Part shown: positions 25,904-33,304 of the stretch, one piece after another
Position numbering within the stretch: position 1 is the first letter of the stretch
Layout: each line of letters starts with the position of its first letter
From: Flavobacterium muglaense
GTDB lineage: Bacteria; Bacteroidota; Bacteroidia; Flavobacteriales; Flavobacteriaceae
Assembly: GCF_014305155.1 (NCBI RefSeq)
Contig: NZ_JACRUK010000026.1
Coordinates: 1 to 50,380, forward strand
Length of the DNA: 50,380 nucleotides
Direction of reading: 5' to 3'
Translations under genes and position numbers: made by a program
Notes under the pieces: model-generated
Database searches by the model: none
What the model was told of the DNA's origin: nothing
What the model saw: the letters and a program-made list of their open reading frames with translations, nothing else

Positions 25904-26584
25904 TTAGATTTTTTTTAATTTTGAAACGATTGTAAAGTGCTTGAAAGCCATTGTAATTTGACAATACGAGTAGAAAAACAAACAGCCATATAACAAACAA
26001 CTAATAAAATTTTCTGTGAAAGTATGATTAGAATCAAAATGTTTTAGCGGTTGGTTTTCTATATTGGTCATGTAGCAGAAAAGGAAAACCACCAAACCTC
26101 TGTATAAAAACAACCTGCCAAACGTTGTTTTAAAACTAGACTGCCTAATTAGAAACCCACTAACAGCAGTTGTTATGACCATTGCATAAAACAACCCTCC
26201 TACAGTTACCCTAAGCATATCTATAAATGATGCGGTACCAATAGTTTCACCCAAAATACTTAGCGCACTGGCAAAACCAATTGAAAGCAACAGTACATTT
26301 ATAATTTGTTTCTTACTGTAAGCGACTAATTTGTCTACTGCAAATCGAGGTGCTTCAAAGAAAGCTCCTAACCAAGCATAACTTGAAGAAATTTGTAACT
26401 CACTTTTCCATTTCTCAAAAACTGATTTGTGGACGGTCTCAAATGAAATTTCTTCATGGTTCATCCTATCTTCAATTTCTGATGCTATGTGGTCTAATAC
26501 TTCAAGTTTAATATCTTCAAATACCAAACCTTTTAAAACTAAGGTTTGCTCTATTGTTGCGATTTGTTCGTTGGTTAGTTGCAT
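25904..26584 (-). CDS. Membrane protein with HAAS-like N-terminus, type B copy 1
   Basis: 226 residues. The N-terminal segment (MQLTNEQIATIEQTLVLKGL, then VFEDIKLEVLDHIASEIEDR) is followed by VFEKWKSEL and four hydrophobic helices (about 91-110, 120-140, 155-172, 190-210). It is the sister of the product at 27257-27910, with a nearly identical first 40 residues and the VFxxWxxE block. It is more distantly related to the type A proteins by the shared start xLTxxQI and DHxxxxIE helix. Spacing is 13 nt to the type A gene and 9 nt from the previous one, so it is one operon. I know no function for the family. Confidence 0.75.
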   Translation of the reverse strand: MQLTNEQIATIEQTLVLKGLVFEDIKLEVLDHIASEIEDRMNHEEISFETVHKSVFEKWKSELQISSSYAWLGAFFEAPRFAVDKLVAYSKKQIINVLLLSIGFASALSILGETIGTASFIDMLRVTVGGLFYAMVITTAVSGFLIRQSSFKTTFGRLFLYRGLVVFLFCYMTNIENQPLKHFDSNHTFTENFISCLLYGCLFFYSYCQITMAFKHFTIVSKLKKI

Positions 26585-26593
26585 TTCTAAAAA

Positions 26594-27253
26594 TTAAGTT
26601 AGTTGGTATTGTTTTTTGATACTTATAAAAACTTTATTTGTCAAATGATACGATGTTAGTATCATAGCAATCGTTACTACAAATAGAAAACAAGCAATCG
26701 GTAATGCATATTCTATAGCTAAATAATCTTTGGTCATGACAAGAAATCCATAAAAACCTAGCATAACAGAATTAGTCATTCGAAATGTCATTTCAAGAGC
26801 TAGAAATCTTTCATTTTCTACCTTTCTAAACCAAAGCCAAATCATCATATGAATAAAGTTTAAACCTAATACAATGATTGATAAGGTTTTAATATAGCTA
26901 ACAGTGCTTTCAAAATAAAAAGAAAACTTGTAAACCAGAATTAATGCTAAGATTGACATCACAATTTTTGGGAATTTTAAATAATCTGTGAGTTCTTTCC
27001 TTTGGGTTCTATTATACTCTTTCTGTAAAATATTAATTCTTTGTTTTTCGATTGCTTTATATTCCTTTTTACCAAAGCGTTGATGAGCTAATTCTTTAGC
27101 TTGGTAAAATGTTAAATCTTGGTTTTTATCCCAAACATCTTCTATAATCGAAATAAAATGGTCAGTTAACTCAACTTCCAATTCATACCATTTAATTTCA
27201 AAGGATTGAATATCTGAATTAACATACGCTATTTGTTGGTTGGTTAGTTTCAT
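26594..27253 (-). CDS. Membrane protein with HAAS-like N-terminus, type A copy 2
   Basis: 219 residues. The N-terminal segment (MKLTNQQIAYVNSDIQSFEI, then YELEVELTDHFISIIED and FYQAKELAHQRFGKKEYKAI) precedes FPKIV and four membrane helices (about 95-113, 120-140, 160-178, 185-203). It is paralogous to the product at 25183-25890. Together with the two type B genes it makes an A-B-A-B arrangement consistent with duplication of a two-gene pair followed by divergence. It is 3 nt from the upstream gene. Confidence 0.75.
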   Translation of the reverse strand: MKLTNQQIAYVNSDIQSFEIKWYELEVELTDHFISIIEDVWDKNQDLTFYQAKELAHQRFGKKEYKAIEKQRINILQKEYNRTQRKELTDYLKFPKIVMSILALILVYKFSFYFESTVSYIKTLSIIVLGLNFIHMMIWLWFRKVENERFLALEMTFRMTNSVMLGFYGFLVMTKDYLAIEYALPIACFLFVVTIAMILTSYHLTNKVFISIKKQYQLT

Positions 27254-27256
27254 GTT

Positions 27257-27910
27257 CTATTGAATTGAAAATTTTCTTTGAAATTGTATGTGCTTCATTC
27301 CTAAATAAATGATCGAAAGTAAAAACACAAAAAAACAACTTATTGTTCCTACATATACATTTTGATTGGTTAAATCATGAGGAATACCGGGATTAATAAT
27401 CAATGATATGAAAATAATCAGCACCGTAAAACGACTGTCAAACAAATGCTTATATGTAGATGTAACTTTAGATTTTAAATTCCATACTTTGATCATAAGT
27501 GCTACAGCTGTTGTTGTACAATAGGCGTAAATCAGGACATCTTTCACTAGGCGAATAAATTCTAATTTTTCTTGTGTGTTATTGACCAACTGAAAACTAA
27601 TAATTAATAGTATTGACGATACTACTGATAAAATCACTTCCCTTTTAAACTGATTTTTCAATTTACTATTAACTAGTCTAGGATAAGTTGATTGTAATGA
27701 AAAAAAGTCTCTCGTTAATTTGAACTCCTCTCTCCAATTGTCAAAAACTTGATTGTAAACTATTGGAAAGTCATTATTAGAAACTTCCATTTCAATTTCA
27801 ATTTCTGTAGCTATATGATCTAAAACCTCGAGTTTTATATCGTCAAACTTTATCCCTTTTTCAATCAAGGTTTGGTTGATGCATTCTATTTGTTCGGTTG
27901 TTAATTGCAT
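27257..27910 (-). CDS. Membrane protein with HAAS-like N-terminus, type B copy 2
   Basis: 217 residues. The N-terminal segment (MQLTTEQIECINQTLIEKGI, then KFDDIKLEVLDHIATEIEIE) precedes VFDNWREEF and four hydrophobic helices (about 90-108, 120-140, 152-170, 185-203). It is the closest relative of the product at 25904-26584. It is the first membrane-protein gene after padR (10 nt). In Firmicutes an equivalent gene order, PadR then a DUF1700-type membrane protein, is a known regulatory pairing. Here the pair partner is multiplied to four. Confidence 0.75.
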   Translation of the reverse strand: MQLTTEQIECINQTLIEKGIKFDDIKLEVLDHIATEIEIEMEVSNNDFPIVYNQVFDNWREEFKLTRDFFSLQSTYPRLVNSKLKNQFKREVILSVVSSILLIISFQLVNNTQEKLEFIRLVKDVLIYAYCTTTAVALMIKVWNLKSKVTSTYKHLFDSRFTVLIIFISLIINPGIPHDLTNQNVYVGTISCFFVFLLSIIYLGMKHIQFQRKFSIQ

Positions 27911-27920
27911 GATCTAAAAA

Positions 27921-28262
27921 TTAAAATTCTAAACTTGGTTTTGGGTTCACTAGACTCTGCATGTTTCTAATGAAGTCTTCTAACTCTGATAAGCGATTTA
28001 CGGTTTCCTTCTCCCCTGCTTCGGTAAGCTTGTAATACTTGCGCATGCGATTGTCCACTTTAGCAATTTCGACATCCAGAATTCCTTCTGCCTCCAGTTT
28101 GTGTAAAGCCGGATACAAAGCACCCTCGGTAATATTGAGCTCACCCGCTGTAATGGCCTTTACTTTTTGGGTGATTTCATAACCATACATCTTGCCGTTT
28201 TCCTCCAGCAACTTCATGATAATGGTGTTCAAACTTCCTTTATATAATTGTGAATTTTTCAT
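27921..28262 (-). CDS. PadR-family transcriptional regulator
   Basis: 113 residues, the normal size for a PadR winged helix with a short C-terminal dimerisation helix. Motifs include YKGSLNTIIMKLLEENGKMY then GYEITQKV (about 6-35), the recognition-helix region TEGALYPALHKLEAEGIL (about 45-62) and the wing DNRMRKYYKLTEAGE (about 70-84). It leads an operon of four membrane proteins and an ABC transporter. A TATATTTG promoter box overlies a short palindrome upstream of its start, consistent with autorepression. PadR repressors typically respond to small lipophilic or antimicrobial ligands; the ligand here is unknown. Confidence 0.93.
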   Translation of the reverse strand: MKNSQLYKGSLNTIIMKLLEENGKMYGYEITQKVKAITAGELNITEGALYPALHKLEAEGILDVEIAKVDNRMRKYYKLTEAGEKETVNRLSELEDFIRNMQSLVNPKPSLEF

Positions 28263-28282
28263 TTCGATCTAATTTTGAATAA

Positions 28283-28304
28283 CAAATATACATAAGATTC
28301 TTAT
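28283..28304 (-). promoter_or_regulatory. padR promoter and candidate operator
   Basis: On the minus strand TATATTTG (28290-28283) matches TAnnTTTG, 21 nt before the padR start. Immediately upstream lies the odd palindrome ATAAGATTCTTAT (28292-28304). TATACATAA also occurs twice as a direct repeat (28287-28295 and 28302-28310). The sites would suit binding by a dimeric winged-helix repressor; binding is inferred. Confidence 0.6.
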
Positions 28305-28367
28305 ACATAATACTTTTATGCATATAAAATTTCAATATTTTGATTTAAAGAAACCTAATCTGTTTAG

Positions 28368-28375
28368 TATATTTG
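28368..28375 (+). promoter_or_regulatory. -7 promoter box of the ferredoxin reductase gene
   Basis: TATATTTG lies 15 nt before the ATG at 28390. A TTTG at 28339-28342 is 25 nt further up, slightly too far for a typical -33. The box downstream of the longer frame's ATG (28318) argues for the start at 28390. Confidence 0.55.
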
Positions 28376-28389
28376 TAAAAAAATTATCT

Positions 28390-29442
28390 ATGCCATCTTT
28401 TTTAAAATTAATCATAAAAGAAGTAAAACGCGAAACCGCTGCTGCCGTTTCGATACTTTTTAATGTACCCGAAGAATTAAAAGCAAACTATAAATTTGTA
28501 GCTGGTCAATATGTTAACTTGAAACTTACATTAGACGGTAAAGAAATTCGTCGTGCCTACTCTATTTGTTCCTCACCCGAAAGTGGCGAACTACGCATTG
28601 CAGTGAAAGCGGTTAAAAACGGTGCTTTTTCTCAATTTGCTAATACAAAACTAAAAGCCGGAGATGTACTTGAAGTAGGAACTCCCGAAGGTAAATTTAC
28701 ATTTGAGCCACAAGCCGATCGTCAAAAAAATTATGTAGCTTTTGTATCTGGAAGCGGAATCACACCTGTACTTTCTATCTTGAAATCGGTTTTAAAAAGC
28801 GAACCAAAAAGCTCATTTGTATTGGTTTACGGAAATAAATCACCCGAAGAAACTATTTTTTACCAAGAATTACATGACCTGCACTTGCAATATGTAAGTC
28901 GCTTGTTTGTACATTATGTCTACAGTCAAGCCAAAGCTGACCATGCTTTGTTTGGTCGAATAGACAAATCAGTCGTTAATTTTGTTTTAAACAACAAACA
29001 CGCGGCCTTAGAATTTGATAAGTTTTACTTGTGTGGACCAGAAGAAATGATCAATACCGTTTCGACGGTATTGAAAGAGAAAAACGTAAAAGAATCGGCT
29101 ATAAAATACGAGCTTTTCACTACTTCATCACATGAAAATGTCATTACAGAATCATTAGAAGGTCATTCGAAAATTACTGTAATGGTAGATGATGAAGAGA
29201 CGACTTTTGAAATGTCTCAAAAACAAACCATCCTTGAAGCTTCCTTAAAACAAGGAATTGATGCTCCGTATTCTTGTCAAGGTGGAATATGTAGCAGCTG
29301 CCTAGCACGTGTAACTGCTGGAACTGCTGAGATGACTAAAAATTCTATTTTATCAGATAAAGAAATCGCAAGCGGATTGATTTTAACCTGCCAAGCACAT
29401 CCTACTTCTGAAAATATCTACATCGATTTTGATGATGTTTAG
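28390..29442 (+). CDS. PaaE-like ferredoxin--NAD(P) reductase with C-terminal 2Fe-2S domain
   Basis: 350 residues from the ATG at 28390. It has an FAD domain (about 1-100) with the RAYSICSSPESGEL flavin motif, an NAD(P) domain (about 110-235) with VSGSGITPVLSI and YLCGPEEMI, then a plant-type ferredoxin domain (about 255-350) whose cluster motif is CQGGICSSC plus a later Cys in LTCQAHP. It is the layout of PaaE/phenol hydroxylase reductases. No phenylacetate epoxidase genes are nearby, so it probably serves another oxygenase or desaturase. A -7 box just upstream supports this start; an earlier ATG lies before the box. Confidence 0.92.
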   Translation: MPSFLKLIIKEVKRETAAAVSILFNVPEELKANYKFVAGQYVNLKLTLDGKEIRRAYSICSSPESGELRIAVKAVKNGAFSQFANTKLKAGDVLEVGTPEGKFTFEPQADRQKNYVAFVSGSGITPVLSILKSVLKSEPKSSFVLVYGNKSPEETIFYQELHDLHLQYVSRLFVHYVYSQAKADHALFGRIDKSVVNFVLNNKHAALEFDKFYLCGPEEMINTVSTVLKEKNVKESAIKYELFTTSSHENVITESLEGHSKITVMVDDEETTFEMSQKQTILEASLKQGIDAPYSCQGGICSSCLARVTAGTAEMTKNSILSDKEIASGLILTCQAHPTSENIYIDFDDV

Positions 29443-29478
29443 CCTCTAGTTTTCAAATTACATTTGAAATTTTATAAT

Positions 29479-29542
29479 AAACCATTAAGGAATTAAGAAA
29501 ATTAAGGTTAGCCCTAAATGAAACTTAATTTCTTAATGGTTT
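29479..29542. terminator. Convergent terminator
   Basis: AAACCATTAAGGAATTAAG (29479-29497) and CTTAATTTCTTAATGGTTT (29524-29542) pair over 19 bases with one mismatch. The U-run lies at 29545-29551 on the plus strand. The right arm contains the stop of the minus-strand glycosyltransferase gene. Confidence 0.8.
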
Positions 29543-30576
29543 AATTTTTTTATGATTTTTGCTACAACTACTTCAGGAGCAATCGTTCGCATAGCCTCTT
29601 CATATCCTTCGACTTTTTTATTACCATATACGGATGTAGGTAATAAAGGAAACTTTTCTCTATCAGCCACTAAACTATTTTCAATAGATTGATTAAAAGG
29701 AGTAAATCCAGCATACGGATGAGTTGCGCCCCATAAACTTATAACTTGAACACCCAGCATAGCCGCAATATGCGCATTACCAGAATCCATAGAAAGCATC
29801 ACATCAAGGTTGCTTATCAATTGCAATTCTTGTTGAAATTTAAGTTGCCCAGCCACAGATTTCACATTTTCATGAGCAGCAGCTAGTCCGTCCAAAAGTT
29901 CCATTTCCTTTTTTCCACCACCAAAAAGTAAGATGGTGTAGCTTGGATTTTGCGCCAATTGAGTAATAACTTCCTGCATTAAATCCAAAGGATACACCTT
30001 AGCATCGTATTGAGCAAAAGGAGCTATCCCTATTAAAAATTGCTTATTTGCTCCTGTAATATTGGTTATTTGATCGTTTAAAACGGCCTTTGTAGGGAAG
30101 TCCGGATGGGATAAATCAACCGTAAAACCCAATTGCTCAAAAACAGCCAAATGCCTTTCAAACATGCTTGGTAATTGTTTAAAAACTTTGTTTTCGGCTC
30201 TTGTGAGTGCCTTCTTCCCAGCTCTTCCTTTATCAACAGCTGCTGTTTTTTTTCCGCTTAACGCAAAAAGTGTTCGTACTACCTGAGCACGCAAAACGTT
30301 ATGCAAATCAGCAAAAGCGTCTACTTTTAAAGCGCTCAAATCTCGAAATAAACGCACTAAGCCAAAGAACCCTTTATGCCTTTCTTTTTCATCGAAAGCA
30401 AAAAAAGAAACCGAAGGAATCGTATCAAAAAAAGGTTTGAAAAACGGCCTTGAAACTACCGTTACTTTTATATGAGGATACTGCTTTACAAAAGCGCGTA
30501 AAACAGGAACCGTCATGGCAACATCTCCCATAGCGGAGAGTCTCATGACGGTTATATGCTTAATTGTATGTGCCAA
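29533..30576 (-). CDS. Glycosyltransferase family 9 (heptosyltransferase-like)
   Basis: 347 residues with a two-Rossmann GT-B fold. The N-terminal signature IKHITVMRLSAMGDVAMTVP (5-24) and the C-terminal donor-binding stretch SMDSGNAHIAAMLGVQVISL then WGATHPYAGF are those of GT9 lipopolysaccharide core heptosyltransferases. It should add a sugar to lipid A core or another outer-membrane glycolipid in the cytoplasm. The start is the TTG at 30576, 3 nt after the previous gene; the ATG 10 codons inside would cut off the first beta strand. It is paired with the DUF4254 gene, a conserved neighbour in Flavobacteriia. Confidence 0.9.
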   Translation of the reverse strand: MAHTIKHITVMRLSAMGDVAMTVPVLRAFVKQYPHIKVTVVSRPFFKPFFDTIPSVSFFAFDEKERHKGFFGLVRLFRDLSALKVDAFADLHNVLRAQVVRTLFALSGKKTAAVDKGRAGKKALTRAENKVFKQLPSMFERHLAVFEQLGFTVDLSHPDFPTKAVLNDQITNITGANKQFLIGIAPFAQYDAKVYPLDLMQEVITQLAQNPSYTILLFGGGKKEMELLDGLAAAHENVKSVAGQLKFQQELQLISNLDVMLSMDSGNAHIAAMLGVQVISLWGATHPYAGFTPFNQSIENSLVADREKFPLLPTSVYGNKKVEGYEEAMRTIAPEVVVAKIIKKLNH

Positions 30577-30579
30577 ATC

Positions 30580-31185
30580 TTATTTCTTACCTTGGTACAA
30601 AACAGGATTTAACTCATCATCATTGTACATTTTCATTTGTTTGTACACTTTCATGAATTTATCTCCGTTTTCAATATCGGTTAACAAATCATCGATTGCT
30701 GTAGACAAATCCGTTCTTTGTTCCAATAAGATATTCAATTTTACTTGACATTTATCTCTATGATCCTGAGAAGCTTCGGCACGAGTAGCTTCTTCATTCA
30801 TATGGTAAATTTTCAATGCTAAAATTGACAAACGGTCAAATGCCCATGCTGGACTTTCGGAGTTTATTTTAGCTTCATTTTTAACAACAGCACTACTGTA
30901 CTTTTGCAAAAAATAACCATCAATATATTCTACCATATCCGTACGCTCTTGATTTGACGCATCAATTCTTCTCTTTAAAGTCAAAGCAGCTACGGGATCA
31001 ATATTCGGGTCACGAATAATGTCTTCAAAATGCCATTGTACGGTATCTATCCAATTTTTCAAATAAAGCAAATGCTCAAATTCTTCCTTAGGATAAGGAT
31101 TATTTATAGGTTGGTCAACATTATCAAATTGATGATAATCTTTGATACTTTGTTCGAATACGGAATAAGCTAATTTTGAAAACAT
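30580..31185 (-). CDS. DUF4254-family protein
   Basis: 201 residues, soluble and mostly helical (LLYLKNWIDTVQWHFEDIIR, then ALTLKRRIDASNQERTDMVE). It matches what I know of DUF4254, a family found beside GT9 genes in Bacteroidota. No catalytic motif is evident. It sits 3 nt upstream of the glycosyltransferase, so a shared role in lipopolysaccharide core assembly is likely, perhaps as a chaperone or accessory of the transferase. That is inference. Confidence 0.85.
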   Translation of the reverse strand: MFSKLAYSVFEQSIKDYHQFDNVDQPINNPYPKEEFEHLLYLKNWIDTVQWHFEDIIRDPNIDPVAALTLKRRIDASNQERTDMVEYIDGYFLQKYSSAVVKNEAKINSESPAWAFDRLSILALKIYHMNEEATRAEASQDHRDKCQVKLNILLEQRTDLSTAIDDLLTDIENGDKFMKVYKQMKMYNDDELNPVLYQGKK

Positions 31186-31204
31186 ATCTATATATTTATT
31201 AAGA

Positions 31205-31212
31205 CAAAGATA
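31205..31212 (-). promoter_or_regulatory. -7 promoter box of the DUF4254-GT9 unit
   Basis: TATCTTTG on the minus strand (31212-31205) lies about 20 nt before the DUF4254 ATG. No clear -33 element. Confidence 0.5.
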
Positions 31213-31316
31213 CTTTTTATACTTTTATAAAAAAATTAGAAATCATAAATCTATTTGGAGTTCCCGATCAATCTTTATAAAAACAGAGATCTTATTCCAA
31301 TTACTAATAAAACAAC

Positions 31317-31970
31317 ATGCAAATACATCATTTATCAGAAAACAATAGCGTTCTCAATCATTTTCTAGGCCAAATTAGAGATGTGAATGTCCATAAAGAC
31401 AGCATGCGTTTTAGACGAAACATTGAGCGAATTGGCGAAATTATGGCGTATGAAATGAGCAAAGAACTGCATTACAAACCCGTTGCTATTCAAACTCCAC
31501 TGGGTATTAAAAACACAACTGCTATCAAAGACCAATTGGTTTTATGCTCCATCCTACGTGCTGGATTGCCGTTGCATCTAGGATTTTTGAACTACTTTGA
31601 CGAAGCCGAAAACGGATTCATATCAGCCTACAGACACCATCCTAACAATGATGATTATTTTGATATATTAGTTGAATATCAAGCTGTTGCCGACTTTAAC
31701 AACAAATACTTGCTGCTAGTAGATCCCATGCTTGCCACAGGACAGTCTATTGTTGCTGTTTTTAATAAATTGATGGAAAAAGGAAATCCAGCCGCAGTGC
31801 ATATTGCCGTAGTAATTGCCGCTCCCGAAGGAATTGCCTACCTGGAACAACAGTTGCCAGACCATTGCCATTTATGGGTAGCAGCAATCGATGACCAATT
31901 AAACGAACACGATTATATTGTACCTGGATTGGGAGATGCTGGTGATCTTGCTTACGGTTCTAAGCTATAA
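31317..31970 (+). CDS. upp: Uracil phosphoribosyltransferase
   Basis: 217 residues, the standard UPRTase length. It has the RxxxERIGEIMAYE region (about 25-45), the SILRAGLPLH loop, and the PRPP site LLVDPMLATGQSI (about 137-149; DPMLATG is the UPRTase signature). It salvages uracil to UMP using PRPP. Its stop overlaps by 6 nt the stop of the convergent membrane-protein gene, leaving no room for a separate terminator. Confidence 0.95.
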   Translation: MQIHHLSENNSVLNHFLGQIRDVNVHKDSMRFRRNIERIGEIMAYEMSKELHYKPVAIQTPLGIKNTTAIKDQLVLCSILRAGLPLHLGFLNYFDEAENGFISAYRHHPNNDDYFDILVEYQAVADFNNKYLLLVDPMLATGQSIVAVFNKLMEKGNPAAVHIAVVIAAPEGIAYLEQQLPDHCHLWVAAIDDQLNEHDYIVPGLGDAGDLAYGSKL

Positions 31971-32894
31971 TTGAGAGAAAAAAGCAAAAAAGCTACAAGC
32001 GATAAGTACGTATAAAATCATTTCTCTTCGTAATTTTACTTGAGGAAGCTCAATATTACTTGTCGCTAGCATGGCTAATGGTGCAATCGTAAATATTAAA
32101 ACGTCGTTGCTTTTATGCGGAGAAACAATGTATATGAAGACTCCAATAAAAAAAGAAGCGATTATTTTCTTAAAAGTCGAATGCAAAACCAAAGGCATAT
32201 TAGACAAATTAGCAAAAATTGAAATCATAAAAAAGAGCGCCACGGTTGCATAAATGGATAAAGCTGCATTTTCATAGTTGCTAGTAAAATAATTGATTTC
32301 ATAACTAGTTGCTAGATGACTACTAATGTAAGCTTGGCTGTCGATATTGAATACAATTGTAAAAAAACCAAAAATGATTACCGTTGCCAGAAAAGCAATA
32401 AAAGGCAAAATCCAGTTTCTATAATCTCGTGCAACGTGAAAAATTATAGATATAAATACCAAAATCAAGTATACTAAGCTCCAGAAGTGAAATATAGCAG
32501 CCAAGAAAATCCACAATGAGGCGTCAAATATTTTTTCTTTGGATGCACTTAAAGATTGAAGCGAAATCAATCTACGCATGGCCAATAAAATGAAAAAATT
32601 AGATAAAACTAAGTTGAAATCATTTAGAATCGAAGGGAAAAAAAGCACAAACAGCAGGTAAAAAAAAATCGTGAAACTACTGTCCCTACTAACTCCGTTG
32701 CGCTTTACTATGAAATTTGATACAAAGATAGAGCTCAACAAAACAGCCAATATACCTGCTTTTTCGGCAATAAGAAGCGACGAATTTGTCCAAGCAAAAC
32801 TTTGAAATTGATATATAAAAAAGAATACTAGCACTAAAAATACTACTAAGGATAAATTTAATGGTGTAGATTTTTTAAAAACACTTGTAATCAT
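31965..32894 (-). CDS. Polytopic membrane protein (DUF6427-like)
   Basis: 309 residues with about 8 strongly hydrophobic segments and short polar loops. I recognise no catalytic motif; I recall the family as DUF6427 in Flavobacteriia, usually beside upp. It overlaps upp convergently by 6 nt. Its start region contains the -33 element of the divergent small gene at 33029. Confidence 0.8.
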   Translation of the reverse strand: MITSVFKKSTPLNLSLVVFLVLVFFFIYQFQSFAWTNSSLLIAEKAGILAVLLSSIFVSNFIVKRNGVSRDSSFTIFFYLLFVLFFPSILNDFNLVLSNFFILLAMRRLISLQSLSASKEKIFDASLWIFLAAIFHFWSLVYLILVFISIIFHVARDYRNWILPFIAFLATVIIFGFFTIVFNIDSQAYISSHLATSYEINYFTSNYENAALSIYATVALFFMISIFANLSNMPLVLHSTFKKIIASFFIGVFIYIVSPHKSNDVLIFTIAPLAMLATSNIELPQVKLRREMILYVLIACSFFAFFSQL

Positions 32895-32914
32895 AAGGAT
32901 ATTTTATACTTTTG
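32885..32914 (+). promoter_or_regulatory. Complete Bacteroidota promoter for the 76-residue membrane protein
   Basis: TTG (32885-32887), a 19-nt spacer and TACTTTTG (32907-32914) fit the consensus exactly. The transcript would have an unusually long leader of about 110 nt, containing CTCAAG...CTTGAG complementarity (about 32952-32996). Confidence 0.75.
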
Positions 32915-33028
32915 TGACTGTAAATATAATACTTGTTTAAAAAGGAAACCCTCAAGTTGAAAAAGAATCTTCAAAAAGAATTCCCAACGCTTGAGAATTA
33001 AAATACTAACAACATAATTTTATACGAT

Positions 33029-33259
33029 ATGAAAACATTTTTTGAAGGAATTCAATACTTATTTGTAAATATTTTATTTGCTCCTCTAGATTTCTTACGT
33101 TCATTAGAACTAAGTACTTGGTTTGGTGCTAATACTATTAACTGGATTTTCATGGCTATTTGTGCATCTGCAATGGTGTACTGGATCAAACAATTGAGAA
33201 TTTTTGACGCAGCAGGAACAGAAAATCAAGATACTACAGCGCATTCTTTCTTAAAATAA
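33029..33259 (+). CDS. Small membrane protein (DUF6341-like)
   Basis: 76 residues with two hydrophobic stretches (about 8-24 FVNILFAPLDF and 36-54 INWIFMAICASAMVYWI). It has a good promoter 115 nt upstream, and the sequence is compact with a normal start and a downstream hairpin, so it is real. The family appears next to upp/purD in Flavobacteriia; I recall it as DUF6341. Function unknown. Confidence 0.8.
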   Translation: MKTFFEGIQYLFVNILFAPLDFLRSLELSTWFGANTINWIFMAICASAMVYWIKQLRIFDAAGTENQDTTAHSFLK

Positions 33260-33265
33260 AACTCC

Positions 33266-33291
33266 CCTAATCCTAAGGTATAGGATTAAGG
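33266..33291. terminator. Hairpin between convergent small gene and purD
   Basis: TAATCCTA (33268-33275) and TAGGATTA (33281-33288) form an 8-bp stem with an AGGTA loop, extended by CC/GG around one bulged A. Flanking U-tracts are weak. Confidence 0.6.
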
Positions 33292-33304
33292 AAGATTCCT
33301 TTAT

